Shown here: positions 34,177 through 45,929 of the stretch, in pieces
Position numbering within the stretch: the stretch's first letter is position 1
Layout: every line of letters starts with the position of its first letter
Assembly: GCF_000969445.1 (NCBI RefSeq)
Contig: NZ_JZEY01000054.1
Location: forward strand, 1,302,001 to 1,366,000
DNA: 64,000 nucleotides
Source: Devosia chinhatensis
GTDB taxonomy: Bacteria > Pseudomonadota > Alphaproteobacteria > Rhizobiales > Devosiaceae
Direction of reading: 5' to 3'
Translations under genes and position numbers: made by a program
The notes under the pieces: generated by a model
What the model was told of the DNA's origin: nothing
The model's database searches: none
The model's input: only the letters and a program-made list of their open reading frames with translations

Positions 34177-35174
34177 GCCGCAGCCCTCCATTGGCCGGAA
34201 AATAAAGTGTCGATCAGCGACAGAACCTGCTTGGGATCATCATTGTCCAGCAGGCTGGAGCGTGTCGGCTTATCGAAGGCAAGGCCTGCGGCTTCGGCGT
34301 ACCAGCCCAGGTGCTTGCGCGCTGCCCGCAGCCCGACGTCGACGCCATAATCGCTCAGCATGTCGCTATAGTGCTGCTGAATGAGGGCGACGAGCGCCTT
34401 GCCCTGCGGCGCGGGCTCAATCGGTCGTCCTTCCAGTGCGGCGCCGATCTGCCCGACGCGCCAGGGTTGGCCCTGGGCCCCCCGACCCAGCATGACCGCC
34501 GCCGCGCCGGACTGCTCCAGAGCCTCTTTTGCCGAGTCTGCATCGACGATGTCGCCATTGACGACAACAGGAACAGCAACGGCGTCAACCACGGCACGCA
34601 CCAATTGCCAGCGCGCCACGCCTTTGTAGAATTGCTGCCGCGTCCGTCCATGGACCGTGATCATCTGCGCTCCGGCGTCGACTGCCAGGCGCGCGATTTG
34701 TGGCGCGTTGAGGCTATCGTCGTCCCAGCCCAGGCGCATCTTGACGGTCACCGGACGGCTCGTGGCCTTCACGACGGCCTCGACGATAGCCAGCGCCTGG
34801 TCGGGCACGCGCATCAGCGCCGACCCCGCATATCCGCTGGTCACGCGCTTGGCGGGGCAGCCGAAATTGATGTCGATGATGTTGGCTCCCGACGCTTCGG
34901 CGATCCGGGCGCCCTCGGCCATCCAGCCGGGCTCGCAGCCGGCCAGTTGCACTATGTGCGGCAATTGGCCGGAACGGCTGAGCTTGCGCACCATATCCCC
35001 ATGACCGGTGCTGAGGGCCGCGCTGGCCACCATCTCGGACACCACCATGCCGGCGCCATAACGCTCCGCAATCTCGCGAAACGGCCTGTCCGTGATGCCA
35101 GCCATAGGCGCAAGGAGGGCGCGGTTGCGGAACGCATGCCCCCCAATGCTTAATGCGCAGGCACTATTTGCCAC
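34173..35174 (-). CDS. dusB: tRNA-dihydrouridine synthase (NifR3/DusB)
   Basis: A 333-residue FMN enzyme that reduces uridines in the tRNA D-loop. Motifs are LLAPMAGITDRPFREIA near the N-terminus, the catalytic Cys in NFGCPAKRV near residue 106, VKMRLGWDDDS and the FMN phosphate site VNGDIVDADSA with LGRGAQGQPW. It heads the nifR3-ntrB-ntrC operon known in rhizobia, overlapping ntrB by 4 bases. A 178-base divergent spacer to ispDF follows upstream. Confidence 0.96.
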   Translation of the reverse strand: MANSACALSIGGHAFRNRALLAPMAGITDRPFREIAERYGAGMVVSEMVASAALSTGHGDMVRKLSRSGQLPHIVQLAGCEPGWMAEGARIAEASGANIIDINFGCPAKRVTSGYAGSALMRVPDQALAIVEAVVKATSRPVTVKMRLGWDDDSLNAPQIARLAVDAGAQMITVHGRTRQQFYKGVARWQLVRAVVDAVAVPVVVNGDIVDADSAKEALEQSGAAAVMLGRGAQGQPWRVGQIGAALEGRPIEPAPQGKALVALIQQHYSDMLSDYGVDVGLRAARKHLGWYAEAAGLAFDKPTRSSLLDNDDPKQVLSLIDTLFSGQWRAAA

Positions 35175-35352
35175 GAAATGCCCCAGAAATGGTCAAAGTC
35201 GAAATGGTGCCCGCACAATAATCATTTTGGACTGTCGCGCAACCGCTTCAAGTGCAGACTGCTAATGAAATCAGCCCTGCTCTTGCCGCATGGCTAGGCG
35301 GGCGATAGACCGGTATGAACATGACGGTCCCCAGCTCAGTGCCTATATATTC

Positions 35353-36543
35353 ATGCGTTCAAAATCCATAGCCGTCATTGTCGTCGCAGCGGGAAAAGGC
35401 GAGCGCATGGGCACGGACGGTAACGCCGTCCCCAAGCAATACCGGGCGCTTGCGGGAATTCCCGTGCTGGTCCGGACGATCAAGGCCTTTCTTGCTCATC
35501 CACAGGTGACGCAGGTCCTCCCGGTCATCAACAGCGACCACGCTGACCGCTATGAGGCTCTCGGCCTGTCCGACCGGCGGCTGTTGCCGCCCGTGCATGG
35601 GGGTGCCAGCCGTCAGGCCTCGGTGCTTGAGGGGCTAAAGGCCCTCGCCCCGTCACGGCCGGACCTGGTGCTTATCCAGGATGCTGCGCGCCCCTTTGTC
35701 AGTGCCGATCTCATCGGTGATGTCATAGAAATCCTTCAGTCCTATGACGGCGCCCTGCCCGGCCTGCCCCTCACGGACACGGTCAAGCGGAGCCTGGACG
35801 GCAAGGAAGTTGTGGCGACAGAGGATCGCCGGCAGTTGTCCGCTGCCCAGACCCCGCAGGGCTTCCGCTTTGGTCAGATCTTATCGGCGCATATGCGCGC
35901 AGGCTCGGTGCGTCGCGACTTTACCGACGATGCCGAGATTGCCGAATGGGCCGGACTCCGCGTCGCCATGGTTACAGGCGATCCCAACAATATCAAACTC
36001 ACGCACCCGGAAGACTTCGTCCGCGGTGAACAAATCCTCATGGGAGGCCGGAGCATGGAAACCCGCATCGGAACGGGTTACGACGTTCATTCCTTCGAAC
36101 CCGGCGACGCCGTCTGGCTCGGGGGCGTCCGCATCCCCCATAGTGCAAGGCTCAACGGCCACTCAGACGCAGACGTCGCTCTTCACGCCCTGACCGACGC
36201 GCTTCTGGGCGCCATCGGCGAAGGGGATATCGGCGTGCACTTCCCGCCCAGCGATATGCAGTGGAAAGGCGCCGCGTCGACCATATTTTTGCGCCACGCT
36301 GCCGATCTCATCGCCAGGCAAGGCGGCCGGATTGTCAATTGCGACGTGACAATCGTTGCAGAAGCGCCGAGGATTGCGACACACGCCCCGGCCATGTGCG
36401 CGGTGATCGCCGAGACCCTGGGAATTTCGGCGAGCCGCGTGGCGGTCAAGGCAACAACGAACGAAAAGCTCGGTTTCATCGGGCGGGAGGAAGGGATCGT
36501 GGCAATGGCAAGTGCAAGCGTGGAAGTGCCGAGGATCGACTGA
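35353..36543 (+). CDS. ispDF: Bifunctional IspD/IspF of the MEP isoprenoid pathway
   Basis: A 396-residue fusion of 2-C-methyl-D-erythritol 4-phosphate cytidylyltransferase (IspD) and the cyclodiphosphate synthase (IspF). IspD carries VVAAGKGERMG near residue 8 and LIQDAARPFV near 110. IspF starts near residue 236 with RIGTGYDVHSFEPGD, with metal ligands Asp and His there and in LNGHSDADV, and ends KATTNEKLGFIGREEGIVA. The fusion is typical of alpha- and epsilonproteobacteria. The ATG at 35353 is chosen because it directly precedes the IspD fold. cinA-type gene follows with no spacing. Confidence 0.97.
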   Translation: MRSKSIAVIVVAAGKGERMGTDGNAVPKQYRALAGIPVLVRTIKAFLAHPQVTQVLPVINSDHADRYEALGLSDRRLLPPVHGGASRQASVLEGLKALAPSRPDLVLIQDAARPFVSADLIGDVIEILQSYDGALPGLPLTDTVKRSLDGKEVVATEDRRQLSAAQTPQGFRFGQILSAHMRAGSVRRDFTDDAEIAEWAGLRVAMVTGDPNNIKLTHPEDFVRGEQILMGGRSMETRIGTGYDVHSFEPGDAVWLGGVRIPHSARLNGHSDADVALHALTDALLGAIGEGDIGVHFPPSDMQWKGAASTIFLRHAADLIARQGGRIVNCDVTIVAEAPRIATHAPAMCAVIAETLGISASRVAVKATTNEKLGFIGREEGIVAMASASVEVPRID

Positions 36544-37044
36544 ATGGCAGTTAAGGCAAAACCCGATACGGGCAACCAGATCATCGACATTCTGACCGCA
36601 AACAAACAGACCCTGGTCACGGCCGAAAGCTGTACCGGCGGCATGATCGCGGCAGCGCTCACCGATATTCCCGGTGCTTCCGCAGCGCTTTATGGCGGCT
36701 ATGTCACTTATGCCAATGCTGCAAAGTCGCGCATGATCCAGGTGCAGCCACGCCTGATCCGCGACTATGGCGCGGTGAGCAATCAAGTGGCGCGCGCCAT
36801 GGCCGATGGTGCGAGAAACACTGCCCGGGTGGATTACGCTGTTGCCGTCACCGGCATTGCTGGGCCCGATGGCGGTAGCGAGAAGAAGCCGGTGGGTCTC
36901 GTCTATGTTGCCGTGTCTTCCGAATTGGCGACTGTCGTTATCGAGCACCGCTTCGGCGATATCGGCCGAGATGCTGTGCGCAAGGCGACGGTTCAGGCGG
37001 CGCTCGACCTGGTGCTTCAGGTCCTAACCAGCGATCCGGCATAG
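36544..37044 (+). CDS. pncC: CinA C-terminal domain / nicotinamide-nucleotide amidase
   Basis: A 166-residue stand-alone CinA C-terminal domain. The signature VTAESCTGGMIAAALTDIPG starts near residue 22, with the active-site Ser, and AVAVTGIAGPDGGSEKKPVG is further on. Proteins of this type deamidate nicotinamide mononucleotide in the pyridine-nucleotide salvage cycle. The ATG is the first codon after the ispDF stop. A good terminator follows. Confidence 0.93.
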   Translation: MAVKAKPDTGNQIIDILTANKQTLVTAESCTGGMIAAALTDIPGASAALYGGYVTYANAAKSRMIQVQPRLIRDYGAVSNQVARAMADGARNTARVDYAVAVTGIAGPDGGSEKKPVGLVYVAVSSELATVVIEHRFGDIGRDAVRKATVQAALDLVLQVLTSDPA

Positions 37045-37073
37045 GCAGGCAGCCCACTACCCAAAATTACTAC

Positions 37074-37112
37074 ACAGGCCTGACGCAATGACGCTTCGGG
37101 CCTGTCTTTTTT
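37074..37112 (+). terminator. Rho-independent terminator after the ispDF-pncC unit
   Basis: The stem ACAGGCC (37074-37080) pairs with GGCCTGT (37099-37105) and is followed by C and six T. It lies between two convergent genes and terminates the + strand unit. Confidence 0.85.
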
Positions 37113-37117
37113 GGCGC

Positions 37118-37561
37118 CTAGACGCCGAAGCGCCGATCCGCCTCGTCGCAAAAGGCGCGCATGATTTCTTCCTGCTTGGCAGCGAAGGCCGGCTCGGCGA
37201 TCGCCGCAATCAATGGATTGGAAATCTTGAAGTCGATCTCGAAGCGCACGCGTGTGCCCTGCCCTTCCGGCTCGAAACTCCACACGCTGTCGAGATAGGC
37301 AAAGGGACCGTCTACGGCTTTCGCCCTGATGGTCCGCGCCACCGGGTCTAGGGTTACGCGGCTGGTATAGGCCTGCGTGATCGGACCAAAGGCGATGGTC
37401 ATCTTGGCTAGGCGCACGTCACCCATCGTCGCGACCGGATCGGGACGCACCTGCATGGCGCTGCAATTTGGGATAAAGCGCGGATAGTCATTGAGATCGG
37501 CAACGATATCGAACATCCGCTCGGGCAGATGCGGGACGTGCCGTTCGTAGAAACGTTTCAT
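37118..37561 (-). CDS. COQ10/RatA-like START-domain protein
   Basis: A 147-residue polyketide-cyclase/START-fold protein. The N-terminal HLPERMFDIVADLNDYPRFI and the C-terminal VRFEIDFKISNPLIAAIAEP are typical of the COQ10 family, which binds ubiquinone and assists respiration; the family also includes RatA, so toxin annotation by name would be misleading. It begins at the base just before the lipA stop, and lipA followed by this gene is a conserved alphaproteobacterial pair. Confidence 0.9.
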   Translation of the reverse strand: MKRFYERHVPHLPERMFDIVADLNDYPRFIPNCSAMQVRPDPVATMGDVRLAKMTIAFGPITQAYTSRVTLDPVARTIRAKAVDGPFAYLDSVWSFEPEGQGTRVRFEIDFKISNPLIAAIAEPAFAAKQEEIMRAFCDEADRRFGV

Positions 37562-38512
37562 TCAGTGGCCGAGCCTCGCCATCCGATTTGCCCGCAGGCG
37601 CGCAAAATCCTCTCCAGCATGATGCGATGACCGCGTCAGCGGACTTGACGACACCAAAAGGAACCCCTTGGACGTCGCGACGGTCGCAAACGACTTGAAT
37701 TCCTCGGGCGTGACGAAACGCTGCAAGGGATAATGCTTCTTGGTAGGCTGCAGATACTGGCCGATGGTCAGGAAATCCACATCAGCCGAACGCAGGTCGT
37801 CCATCAGCTGCAGCACCTCGTTCCGTTCTTCGCCCAGGCCGACCATGATGCCGGATTTGGTGAAGATGGTCGGATCGAGTTCCTTGACCTGTTGCAGCAG
37901 GCGGATCGAATGGAAATACCGCGCACCCGGCCGGACCTTCAGGTACTTTGATGGAACTGTTTCCAGATTGTGATTGAAGACATCTGGCTTGGCCGCCACG
38001 ACGATCTCAAGGGCCCCCTCCTTGCGCAGGAAGTCAGGCGTCAGGATTTCAATCGTCGTCTTGGGATTGCGAGCGCGGATGGCAAGGATGACATCGGCGA
38101 AATGCTGCGCGCCGCCATCGGCCAGATCGTCGCGGTCCACCGAGGTGATGACCACATGTTCAAGGCCGAGTTTTTCAACGGCCTTGGCGACATTTTCTGG
38201 TTCGTTCGGATCAAGCGCGGTCGGCAACCCGGTTCGCACATTGCAGAAGGCGCAGGCACGCGTGCAGATCTCGCCCATGATCATCATGGTCGCGTGCTTT
38301 TTGCTCCAGCACTCACCGATATTGGGGCAGCCGGCTTCCTCGCAGACCGTGACGAGATTGTTCTCGCGCACGATCTTCTGAGTTTCGTTATAGACCGGCG
38401 AGCCAGGCGCCTTGACGCGAATCCAGTCCGGCTTGCGCAGGACGATGCTGTCCGGCCGATTGGCCTTTTCGGGATGGCGCGGACGAGCCGCATTGTCGAT
38501 GAGCGTGACCAT
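37562..38512 (-). CDS. lipA: Lipoyl synthase
   Basis: A 316-residue radical SAM enzyme that inserts two sulfurs into protein-bound octanoyl groups. Both iron-sulfur clusters are marked: the auxiliary cluster by [12 protein letters not shown], the radical SAM cluster by CTRACAFC, and the C-terminal serine ligand by RSSHHAGE. The start ATG at 38512 has AGGA about 6 bases upstream; an in-frame TTG at 38542 would add 10 residues. It serves the nearby lipoyl-bearing pyruvate dehydrogenase subunits (PdhB and PdhC). Confidence 0.97.
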   Translation of the reverse strand: MVTLIDNAARPRHPEKANRPDSIVLRKPDWIRVKAPGSPVYNETQKIVRENNLVTVCEEAGCPNIGECWSKKHATMMIMGEICTRACAFCNVRTGLPTALDPNEPENVAKAVEKLGLEHVVITSVDRDDLADGGAQHFADVILAIRARNPKTTIEILTPDFLRKEGALEIVVAAKPDVFNHNLETVPSKYLKVRPGARYFHSIRLLQQVKELDPTIFTKSGIMVGLGEERNEVLQLMDDLRSADVDFLTIGQYLQPTKKHYPLQRFVTPEEFKSFATVATSKGFLLVSSSPLTRSSHHAGEDFARLRANRMARLGH

Positions 38513-38663
38513 ACTAGTCCTGTCTGGGCCGTCTGTTTCCAAGGCAAAGAGGATACCTTTTCGCCGTCTGCAAGCACGACCACATGAGATAAGCCCTATA
38601 TCGCTCCCATGAGCGGCCGGTTCAACCCGGCCTTATGGATGAAGGGCAGCCATGCGCTGCGCG

Positions 38664-39704
38664 CTACCCCATGATTTCTTCGATGTCGACCCAGTCGCCG
38701 CCGCGCGATGCGGAGAGAATGGTGCCCTGCACCAGCGCCAGTGAGCCCAGATTGTCCTCGCCCGAACTGAACCCGCGCGGCACCGCTCCAGTATCGAGCA
38801 CCGTTGCGATCGTATTGAGCGTGCCGCGTCGATCGGGGTATTTCACTTCGTCGAGGCGGACCTTTTCTGCCTTGCCATCGAGCGGCAGCAGCGTCAGCAC
38901 ATCCGGGCCCGCCTTGTCACGGAAATGGTCGCGCGACGACCAGGCGATCTGCCCTTCCGCACCATCCATCACCCATTCGCCCGCCCAGGGCGTCACGGGG
39001 CCCGAATTCATCCAGCTGGCCCGATAGGACACGATCGTGCCGCGCGAAAACTCGATCATGGCGACGCCGCTCGGATCGTAGCGGAACGGGCTGCCAGGCG
39101 GGTTCCACGTGCGGCACGACAGGCGAACCGGCTCGTCTCCAAGCACGTAGCGCATCAGGTCGAAATGGTGGATCGACATGTCGGCCAGAAGCGGATCGGG
39201 CATATCCCAATAACGATAGCCCTGGCTCGGCCCGTGGCGACGGAAGTCGATCGACACCATGTTCAGTGCGCCGAATTTACCTTCGGCGATCAGCTCGGCG
39301 GCCGCGATTGGCGCCGGCTGGTGCCGATAGTTCTGGCTGACCATCAACACCTTGCCCTGCGCCTTGGCGAGCGCCACCAGCTCTTTGCCCTGCGCAATCG
39401 TCGTGGTGAAAGGCTTTTCCACCAGCACGTTGTAGCCCAGTTCCAAGCAGCGCTTTACCACCGGATAATGGGCTTCGGTGCGCAGCGTGCAGATCGCCAA
39501 GGTCGCATCGGTCCGATGCGAAGCATCCTCGAGACTGTTGAAGCACAGCTTCGGATCGATCCCCAGCTCTTCCTGAACCCTGCCGGTGGCCTCGGGACTG
39601 GTATCCACATAGCCGACCATTTCGACACTGGGAACTTTGGGGATAACCTCTTTGGACCAGCTGAAACCCCAATGTCCCAGACCGATCTGGATTGCCTTGA
39701 CCAT
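38664..39704 (-). CDS. Gfo/Idh/MocA family oxidoreductase
   Basis: A 346-residue NAD(P)-dependent sugar-type oxidoreductase. The N-terminal Rossmann motif is IQIGLGHWGFSW, and VLVEKPFTTTIAQG carries the conserved EKP. Substrate is not evident. It lies between lpd and lipA and has no functional tie to lipoate metabolism that I can see; it seems an insertion into the conserved pdh-lpd-lipA order. The start ATG at 39704 precedes VKAIQIGLG; upstream in-frame residues do not resemble the family. Confidence 0.9.
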   Translation of the reverse strand: MVKAIQIGLGHWGFSWSKEVIPKVPSVEMVGYVDTSPEATGRVQEELGIDPKLCFNSLEDASHRTDATLAICTLRTEAHYPVVKRCLELGYNVLVEKPFTTTIAQGKELVALAKAQGKVLMVSQNYRHQPAPIAAAELIAEGKFGALNMVSIDFRRHGPSQGYRYWDMPDPLLADMSIHHFDLMRYVLGDEPVRLSCRTWNPPGSPFRYDPSGVAMIEFSRGTIVSYRASWMNSGPVTPWAGEWVMDGAEGQIAWSSRDHFRDKAGPDVLTLLPLDGKAEKVRLDEVKYPDRRGTLNTIATVLDTGAVPRGFSSGEDNLGSLALVQGTILSASRGGDWVDIEEIMG

Positions 39705-39788
39705 GTGGAAAACTCCTTTGGTTGTACGTTCCTGAGCGCGGGCGAAATGGGTTGGCCCGGCCGTCGACCGGACCAACGAACGAAAGCG

Positions 39789-41228
<1,440 letters not shown>

Positions 41229-41252
41229 GAGGGCCTCCAGAAATTGTCAGGC

Positions 41253-41891
41253 TCAGAAGCCCAGTACCTGTTTGACGAGCGGCACGAGGCCGTCGCCGAT
41301 AGCGCGGGTATTGGCGGCATCGAGATGCACGCCGTCAGCCCGATCCGCAACGGCAACGTTGGCCGCGTTGAAATAACCGGCGCCCAGGTCGCGCGCGACC
41401 CGGCTGTAATAGACATCGAACAGCTTGGCTTCGTCTGCCCGAGGCGCAAACATCGCATGCAGGTCCGCATGGTCCGTCTCGACCGTCAGCGGCGGCGCCA
41501 CGATGATCACTTCCGGCACCGGCTGACCAGCATCATAGGGATGCTGACGAATGATCTGCACCAGCCGCTTCACCCCCATGGCGGCGCCGAATGCCGTGCC
41601 GTTGAGATAGACCTTGAGGTCATTTGTGCCCAGCATGATGACCACGAGGTCCAGCGGCTTGTGGCTGTCGAGCAGTGTCGGCAGCACCCGGGCGCCATTG
41701 CGGTCGGCAGCGCTGGAGAAGTCGTCGAACACCGTGGTGCGACCTCCCAGACCTTCGGCAATCACCCGTGCCTGGCCGGCGAGGCCTCGCTCTAGCGCGG
41801 TTGGCCAGCGGTCTTCATAGGCATGGCGCGGACCGCCATGCGGGTCTGCCCCATAAGTCAGGCTGTCGCCAAAGGCGAGGATCGTCTTCAT
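41253..41891 (-). CDS. SGNH/GDSL-type hydrolase
   Basis: A 212-residue esterase-like protein. Block I is AFGDSLTYG (nucleophile Ser near residue 9), block III is LGTNDLK, and the catalytic Asp-His pair is in DGVHLDAANTRAI. No signal peptide, so cytoplasmic. Its place between pdhC and lpd is a recurring arrangement in related bacteria, yet its substrate is unknown. Spacing is 11 bases from pdhC. Confidence 0.9.
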   Translation of the reverse strand: MKTILAFGDSLTYGADPHGGPRHAYEDRWPTALERGLAGQARVIAEGLGGRTTVFDDFSSAADRNGARVLPTLLDSHKPLDLVVIMLGTNDLKVYLNGTAFGAAMGVKRLVQIIRQHPYDAGQPVPEVIIVAPPLTVETDHADLHAMFAPRADEAKLFDVYYSRVARDLGAGYFNAANVAVADRADGVHLDAANTRAIGDGLVPLVKQVLGF

Positions 41892-41902
41892 CGCCTCGGC
41901 CC

Positions 41903-43294
41903 CTATGCCAGCATCATCACCGGATTTTCGATCAGCCCCTTGAAGACGCCGAGAACTTCAGCGCCAAGGGCTCCGTCGACTGCGCGGTGATCGCAGGACA
42001 GCGTCGCGGTCATAAACTGGCCGATCTTGATCTGGCCGTTCTCGGGGTAAACCCGCTCCTCGCCGGCACCGACTGCCAGGATCGTGCCATGCGGCGGGTT
42101 GATCACTGCGGCGAAGTGCTTGATGCCGAACATGCCGAGGTTGGAAACCGAAGTCGAACCGCCCTGATATTCGTGCGGGGCCAGCTTCTTGCCGCGCGCG
42201 CGCGTGGCGAGGTCTTTAACTTCTTCGGAAATCTCCCGCAGGGTCTTGGTGTCACAGGACTTCACCACCGGCGTGAAAAGGCCGCCCGGCACGGACACGG
42301 CAACCGCTACGTCACTGCGCTTGTGATAGAGGATCGAGTCGCCGGCCCAGGTAGCATTTGCGGTCGGCACGCGCTGCAGCGCTATGGCCCACGCCTTCAT
42401 GATGAAGTCGTTGACCGAGAGCTTGAAGGCCGGCTTGCCGTCCTTGCCCTTTGGCGCAGACGCATTGATCTGCTCACGGGCAGCCATCAGGGCGTCGATC
42501 TTGCAATCGAGGGTCAGGTAGAAGTGCGGAACGGTCTGCTTGCTTTCGGTCAGGCGCGCGGCCACGACCTTGCGCATGCCATCGTTGGGCACGAGTTCGT
42601 AAGACCCTTCCTCGTAAAGGGCGATCACCTGGTTCTTGCTCATGCCGCTGGCCGGAGCGGAAGCAGCAGATGACGTAGAGGCCGGCGCAGCGGCCTTGAG
42701 CGGGGCCTTGCCCGACTTGGCGGCCTCAACGTCAGATTTGACCACCCGACCCTTCGGACCCGTGCCGGAAATGGCGGCGACGTCGATGCCGGCTTCCTTG
42801 GCGAGGCGGCGCGCCAGCGGCGAGGCAAAAACCTTGCCCCCTTCGGACTTTGCCTGCACCGACTTCGCCGGAGCGCTGGAGCCCGAATTGCTGTTGGCGG
42901 AAGTCGCTGACTTTGCCGGTGCCGGATCGGCCTTTGCGGTTGGTGCCGTCTGCGTCTGGGCATCGGCGCGCTCGACCGTGCCGGCATCCGCCTTGCTTTC
43001 GGCCTTTGGCGCCTCTGCCGGCTTTGCCGATCCAATGGCGCTGGCATCTTCACCGTCCTGCAGCAACACGGCGATGACGGCGTTGACCTTCACATTGTCG
43101 GTGCCTTCGGCAACGAGGATCTTGCCGATCTTGCCTTCGTCCACGGCCTCGACTTCCATCGTGGCCTTGTCGGTTTCGATTTCGGCGATCACATCACCGG
43201 AAGAGACAGAATCGCCTTCCTTGACGTGCCACTTGGCGAGCTTGCCCTCTTCCATCGTCGGGGAAAGCGCCGGCATGGTGATATCGATTGGCAT
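41903..43294 (-). CDS. pdhC: Pyruvate dehydrogenase E2, dihydrolipoamide acetyltransferase
   Basis: A 463-residue E2. One lipoyl domain is N-terminal, with the modified Lys in [11 protein letters not shown] near residue 43. An Ala/Pro/Lys-rich linker follows, then the E1/E3-binding domain ([20 protein letters not shown]) and the catalytic domain ending with [15 protein letters not shown], which contains the active-site His and Asp. It forms the core of the complex. It begins 11 bases after pdhB. Confidence 0.97.
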   Translation of the reverse strand: MPIDITMPALSPTMEEGKLAKWHVKEGDSVSSGDVIAEIETDKATMEVEAVDEGKIGKILVAEGTDNVKVNAVIAVLLQDGEDASAIGSAKPAEAPKAESKADAGTVERADAQTQTAPTAKADPAPAKSATSANSNSGSSAPAKSVQAKSEGGKVFASPLARRLAKEAGIDVAAISGTGPKGRVVKSDVEAAKSGKAPLKAAAPASTSSAASAPASGMSKNQVIALYEEGSYELVPNDGMRKVVAARLTESKQTVPHFYLTLDCKIDALMAAREQINASAPKGKDGKPAFKLSVNDFIMKAWAIALQRVPTANATWAGDSILYHKRSDVAVAVSVPGGLFTPVVKSCDTKTLREISEEVKDLATRARGKKLAPHEYQGGSTSVSNLGMFGIKHFAAVINPPHGTILAVGAGEERVYPENGQIKIGQFMTATLSCDHRAVDGALGAEVLGVFKGLIENPVMMLA

Positions 43295-43305
43295 CCCGGG
43301 TCTCC

Positions 43306-44703
43306 TTACGAGCGATAGGTCACGGCGTTGACCGCCGCGATCACTTCATCAACGTTGGGCAGCGCCAGCTTTTCGAGGTTGGCAGCGTAGGGCATAGGGA
43401 CATCCTTGCCGGTGACACGCATGACCGGCGCATCGAGATAGTCGAAGGCCTGTTCCATGACGCGCGCCGACAGTTCGGAGCCGATACCCCCCTGCGGCCA
43501 ACCCTCTTCGACCGTGACGAGACGCCCCGTCTTTTTGACCGATTCGATGACCGTGTCGCTGTCGAGCGGGCGCAGGGTGCGAAGGTCGATCAGCTCGACA
43601 TCCACACCGGCAGCCACCAGCTTTTCAGTGGCCTGGGTCGCATAGCGCATGCCCATCGAGAACGAGACGATGGTGACGTCCGCGCCCTTGCGGGCAATGC
43701 GGGCCTTGCCGATCGGCAGCACGAAATCATCGACCTTCGGCACGAGGCCAGTGGAGCCGTAGAGAATTTCGTTCTCGAGGAAGACGACCGGGTTCGGCGA
43801 ACGAATGGCGGCCTTGAGCAGGCCCTTGGCGTCCGCCGCGCTATAGGGCGCGATAACGGTCAGGCCGGGAACGTGGCTGTACCATGCCGAATAATCCTGG
43901 CTGTGCTGTGCGCCAACGCGGGCGGCAGCGCCGTTCGGGCCGCGGAACACCATCGGCGCCTGCACCTGGCCGCCCGACATATAAAGCTGCTTGGCGGCCG
44001 AGTTGATGATCTGGTCGATTGCCTGCATGGCAAAGTTCCAGGTCATGAACTCCACGATCGGCTTGAGGCCCGCGAAGGCTGCGCCCACGGCGAGGCCGGC
44101 AAAGCCATGCTCGGTGATCGGGGTGTCGATGACGCGATGCGGGCCGAATTCCTGCAGCAGGCCCTGGGTGATCTTGTAGGCACCCTGATATTCGGCGACC
44201 TCTTCACCCATGATGAAGACGTCCTTGTCGCGGCGCAGCTCTTCCGCCATGGCCTCATTCAGCGCCTGGCGCACGGTCATCTCGACCATTTCGACGTCGG
44301 CCGGCAGATCGGGGTCATTCTGGGCCACGAATTTCGGGGCGTCTGCGCCCGACGCACTCTTGGCTTCCGCCGGCACCGGCTTTGCCTCGGCAACAGCCGA
44401 TTCTCCTTCCGGATCGGACGAAGAAGCCTGAGCGGCAGGCCGATTGCCCTCGCCCACTTCCTCGCCTTCGCCCAAAACCAGCGCGATGGGCGTATTGACC
44501 TTCACGCCTTCGGTGCCTTCCTCGATGAGGATTTCCTTGACGACGCCCTCGTCCACCGACTCCACTTCCATCGTGGCCTTGTCGGTCTCGATTTCAGCCA
44601 GCACGTCGCCGGACTTGACACTATCGCCAACCTTGACGAGCCACTTGGCCAGCTTGCCTTCTTCCATGGTGGGCGACAAAGCAGGCATGAGGATTTGGGG
44701 CAT
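43306..44703 (-). CDS. pdhB: Pyruvate dehydrogenase E1 beta with N-terminal lipoyl domain
   Basis: A 465-residue E1 beta. Residues 1-80 are a lipoyl domain with the modified Lys in [11 protein letters not shown], followed by a Glu/Ala-rich linker, then the E1 beta transketolase-like domain ([40 protein letters not shown]). A lipoyl domain on E1 beta is an alphaproteobacterial feature. ATG at 44703 starts the lipoyl domain ([20 protein letters not shown]) and upstream in-frame residues are not conserved. Confidence 0.97.
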   Translation of the reverse strand: MPQILMPALSPTMEEGKLAKWLVKVGDSVKSGDVLAEIETDKATMEVESVDEGVVKEILIEEGTEGVKVNTPIALVLGEGEEVGEGNRPAAQASSSDPEGESAVAEAKPVPAEAKSASGADAPKFVAQNDPDLPADVEMVEMTVRQALNEAMAEELRRDKDVFIMGEEVAEYQGAYKITQGLLQEFGPHRVIDTPITEHGFAGLAVGAAFAGLKPIVEFMTWNFAMQAIDQIINSAAKQLYMSGGQVQAPMVFRGPNGAAARVGAQHSQDYSAWYSHVPGLTVIAPYSAADAKGLLKAAIRSPNPVVFLENEILYGSTGLVPKVDDFVLPIGKARIARKGADVTIVSFSMGMRYATQATEKLVAAGVDVELIDLRTLRPLDSDTVIESVKKTGRLVTVEEGWPQGGIGSELSARVMEQAFDYLDAPVMRVTGKDVPMPYAANLEKLALPNVDEVIAAVNAVTYRS

Positions 44704-44796
44704 ATCAGCTCTCCAGCAATTCGGCGCCGGGCACCTTGGCCGCACGGCGAAACTCAACACAAGCGATGGGAATGCCGGCCCATGGGCCGGCCTGCC

Positions 44797-45816
44797 TTAC
44801 GCTTCGATGGTGATGTCGGTCCACAATTCGGACGCATCGGGCTCGGGATCGTTGGTGGCGAAATCGGCAGCCTCGGTCACGATGGCCCGGATATCGGTCT
44901 CGATCTTCTTGAGATCGTCCTCGCTCACCACTCCGCCTTCGATCAGGCGCGCGCGCACCTGTTCGATCGGATCGCGTTCCTGGCGATACTTGGTCACTTC
45001 GTCCTTCGAGCGATACTTCGCCGGGTCGGACATGGAGTGTCCGCGATAGCGGTAGGTCAGCATTTCGAGGATATAGGGCCCCTTGCCGGAGCGGGCGTGT
45101 TCGATGGCGCGCTGGGCGGCATCATAGACCATGCGCACATCCATGCCGTCGACCTGCTCGCCCGGAATGTCGAACGAGGCGCCGCGCATGGAAAAATCCG
45201 TCGTCGCAGCCGCGCGCTCGATCGATGTGCCCATGGCATATTTGTTGTTTTCGATCACGTAGACCACCGGCAGGTTCCAGAGCTTGGCCATGTTGAAGCT
45301 CTCATAGACCTGGCCCTGGTTGGCTGCGCCGTCCCCGAAATAGGTGATCGAGACCGAACCATCGCCCGAATACTTGCTGGCAAAGGCGAGGCCCGTACCA
45401 AGCGAAGCCTGCGCACCCACGATGCCGTTGCCGCCGTAGAAGCGATGTTCATTGGAGAACATGTGCATCGAGCCGCCCTTGCCCTTGGACAGGCCGCCCT
45501 GCCGCCCGGTCAGCTCGGCCATCACACCCTTCGGATCAAGCCCCATGACCAGCATGTGGCCGTGATCGCGATACCCGGTGATCTGGGCATCCTTGCCCTT
45601 TTCCGAAGCCATGGTGATGCCGGTGACGACGGCTTCCTGGCCGATATAGAGGTGGCAGAAACCGCCGATCAGGCCCATGCCATACATCTGGCCAGCCTTT
45701 TCCTCGAAGCGGCGGATAAGCAGCATCTCGCGGAATGCTTCGAGATCCTGCTCGCTGGAAAACTGGGGGACATTGGACTGCGTCTGGGCCTTGGTGGCCG
45801 TCGCCTTGCGCGCCAT
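44797..45816 (-). CDS. pdhA: Pyruvate dehydrogenase E1 alpha
   Basis: A 339-residue E1 alpha that decarboxylates pyruvate with thiamine diphosphate. The TPP-binding motif is GDGAANQGQVYESFNMAKLW and ends in VIENN; the phosphorylation-loop-like region YRYRGHSMSDPAKYR is present. The ATG at 45816 begins MARKATATKAQTQ; an earlier in-frame start would add residues unlike the family. It is the first gene of the pdhA-pdhB-pdhC-hydrolase-lpd run. Confidence 0.97.
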   Translation of the reverse strand: MARKATATKAQTQSNVPQFSSEQDLEAFREMLLIRRFEEKAGQMYGMGLIGGFCHLYIGQEAVVTGITMASEKGKDAQITGYRDHGHMLVMGLDPKGVMAELTGRQGGLSKGKGGSMHMFSNEHRFYGGNGIVGAQASLGTGLAFASKYSGDGSVSITYFGDGAANQGQVYESFNMAKLWNLPVVYVIENNKYAMGTSIERAAATTDFSMRGASFDIPGEQVDGMDVRMVYDAAQRAIEHARSGKGPYILEMLTYRYRGHSMSDPAKYRSKDEVTKYRQERDPIEQVRARLIEGGVVSEDDLKKIETDIRAIVTEAADFATNDPEPDASELWTDITIEA

Positions 45817-45929
45817 GCTACACTCCGCTTGGGTCGGGGATTTGCCGCTAGGCCCGATCAGGCCACGACGGGCACTATATCGCAAGGCGCGCCGCAATAA
45901 CATTGCGTCGCCAAGCTGCAAAAAACGCT

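Noticed and set aside
37118-37561. RatA toxin reading of the COQ10-like gene
   Set aside because: The lipA neighbourhood and sequence favour the ubiquinone-binding COQ10 role; no antitoxin partner gene is present.
43288-45900. Long + strand open frame opposite pdhA and pdhB
   Set aside because: Antisense of two confidently identified subunits with no conserved motif.
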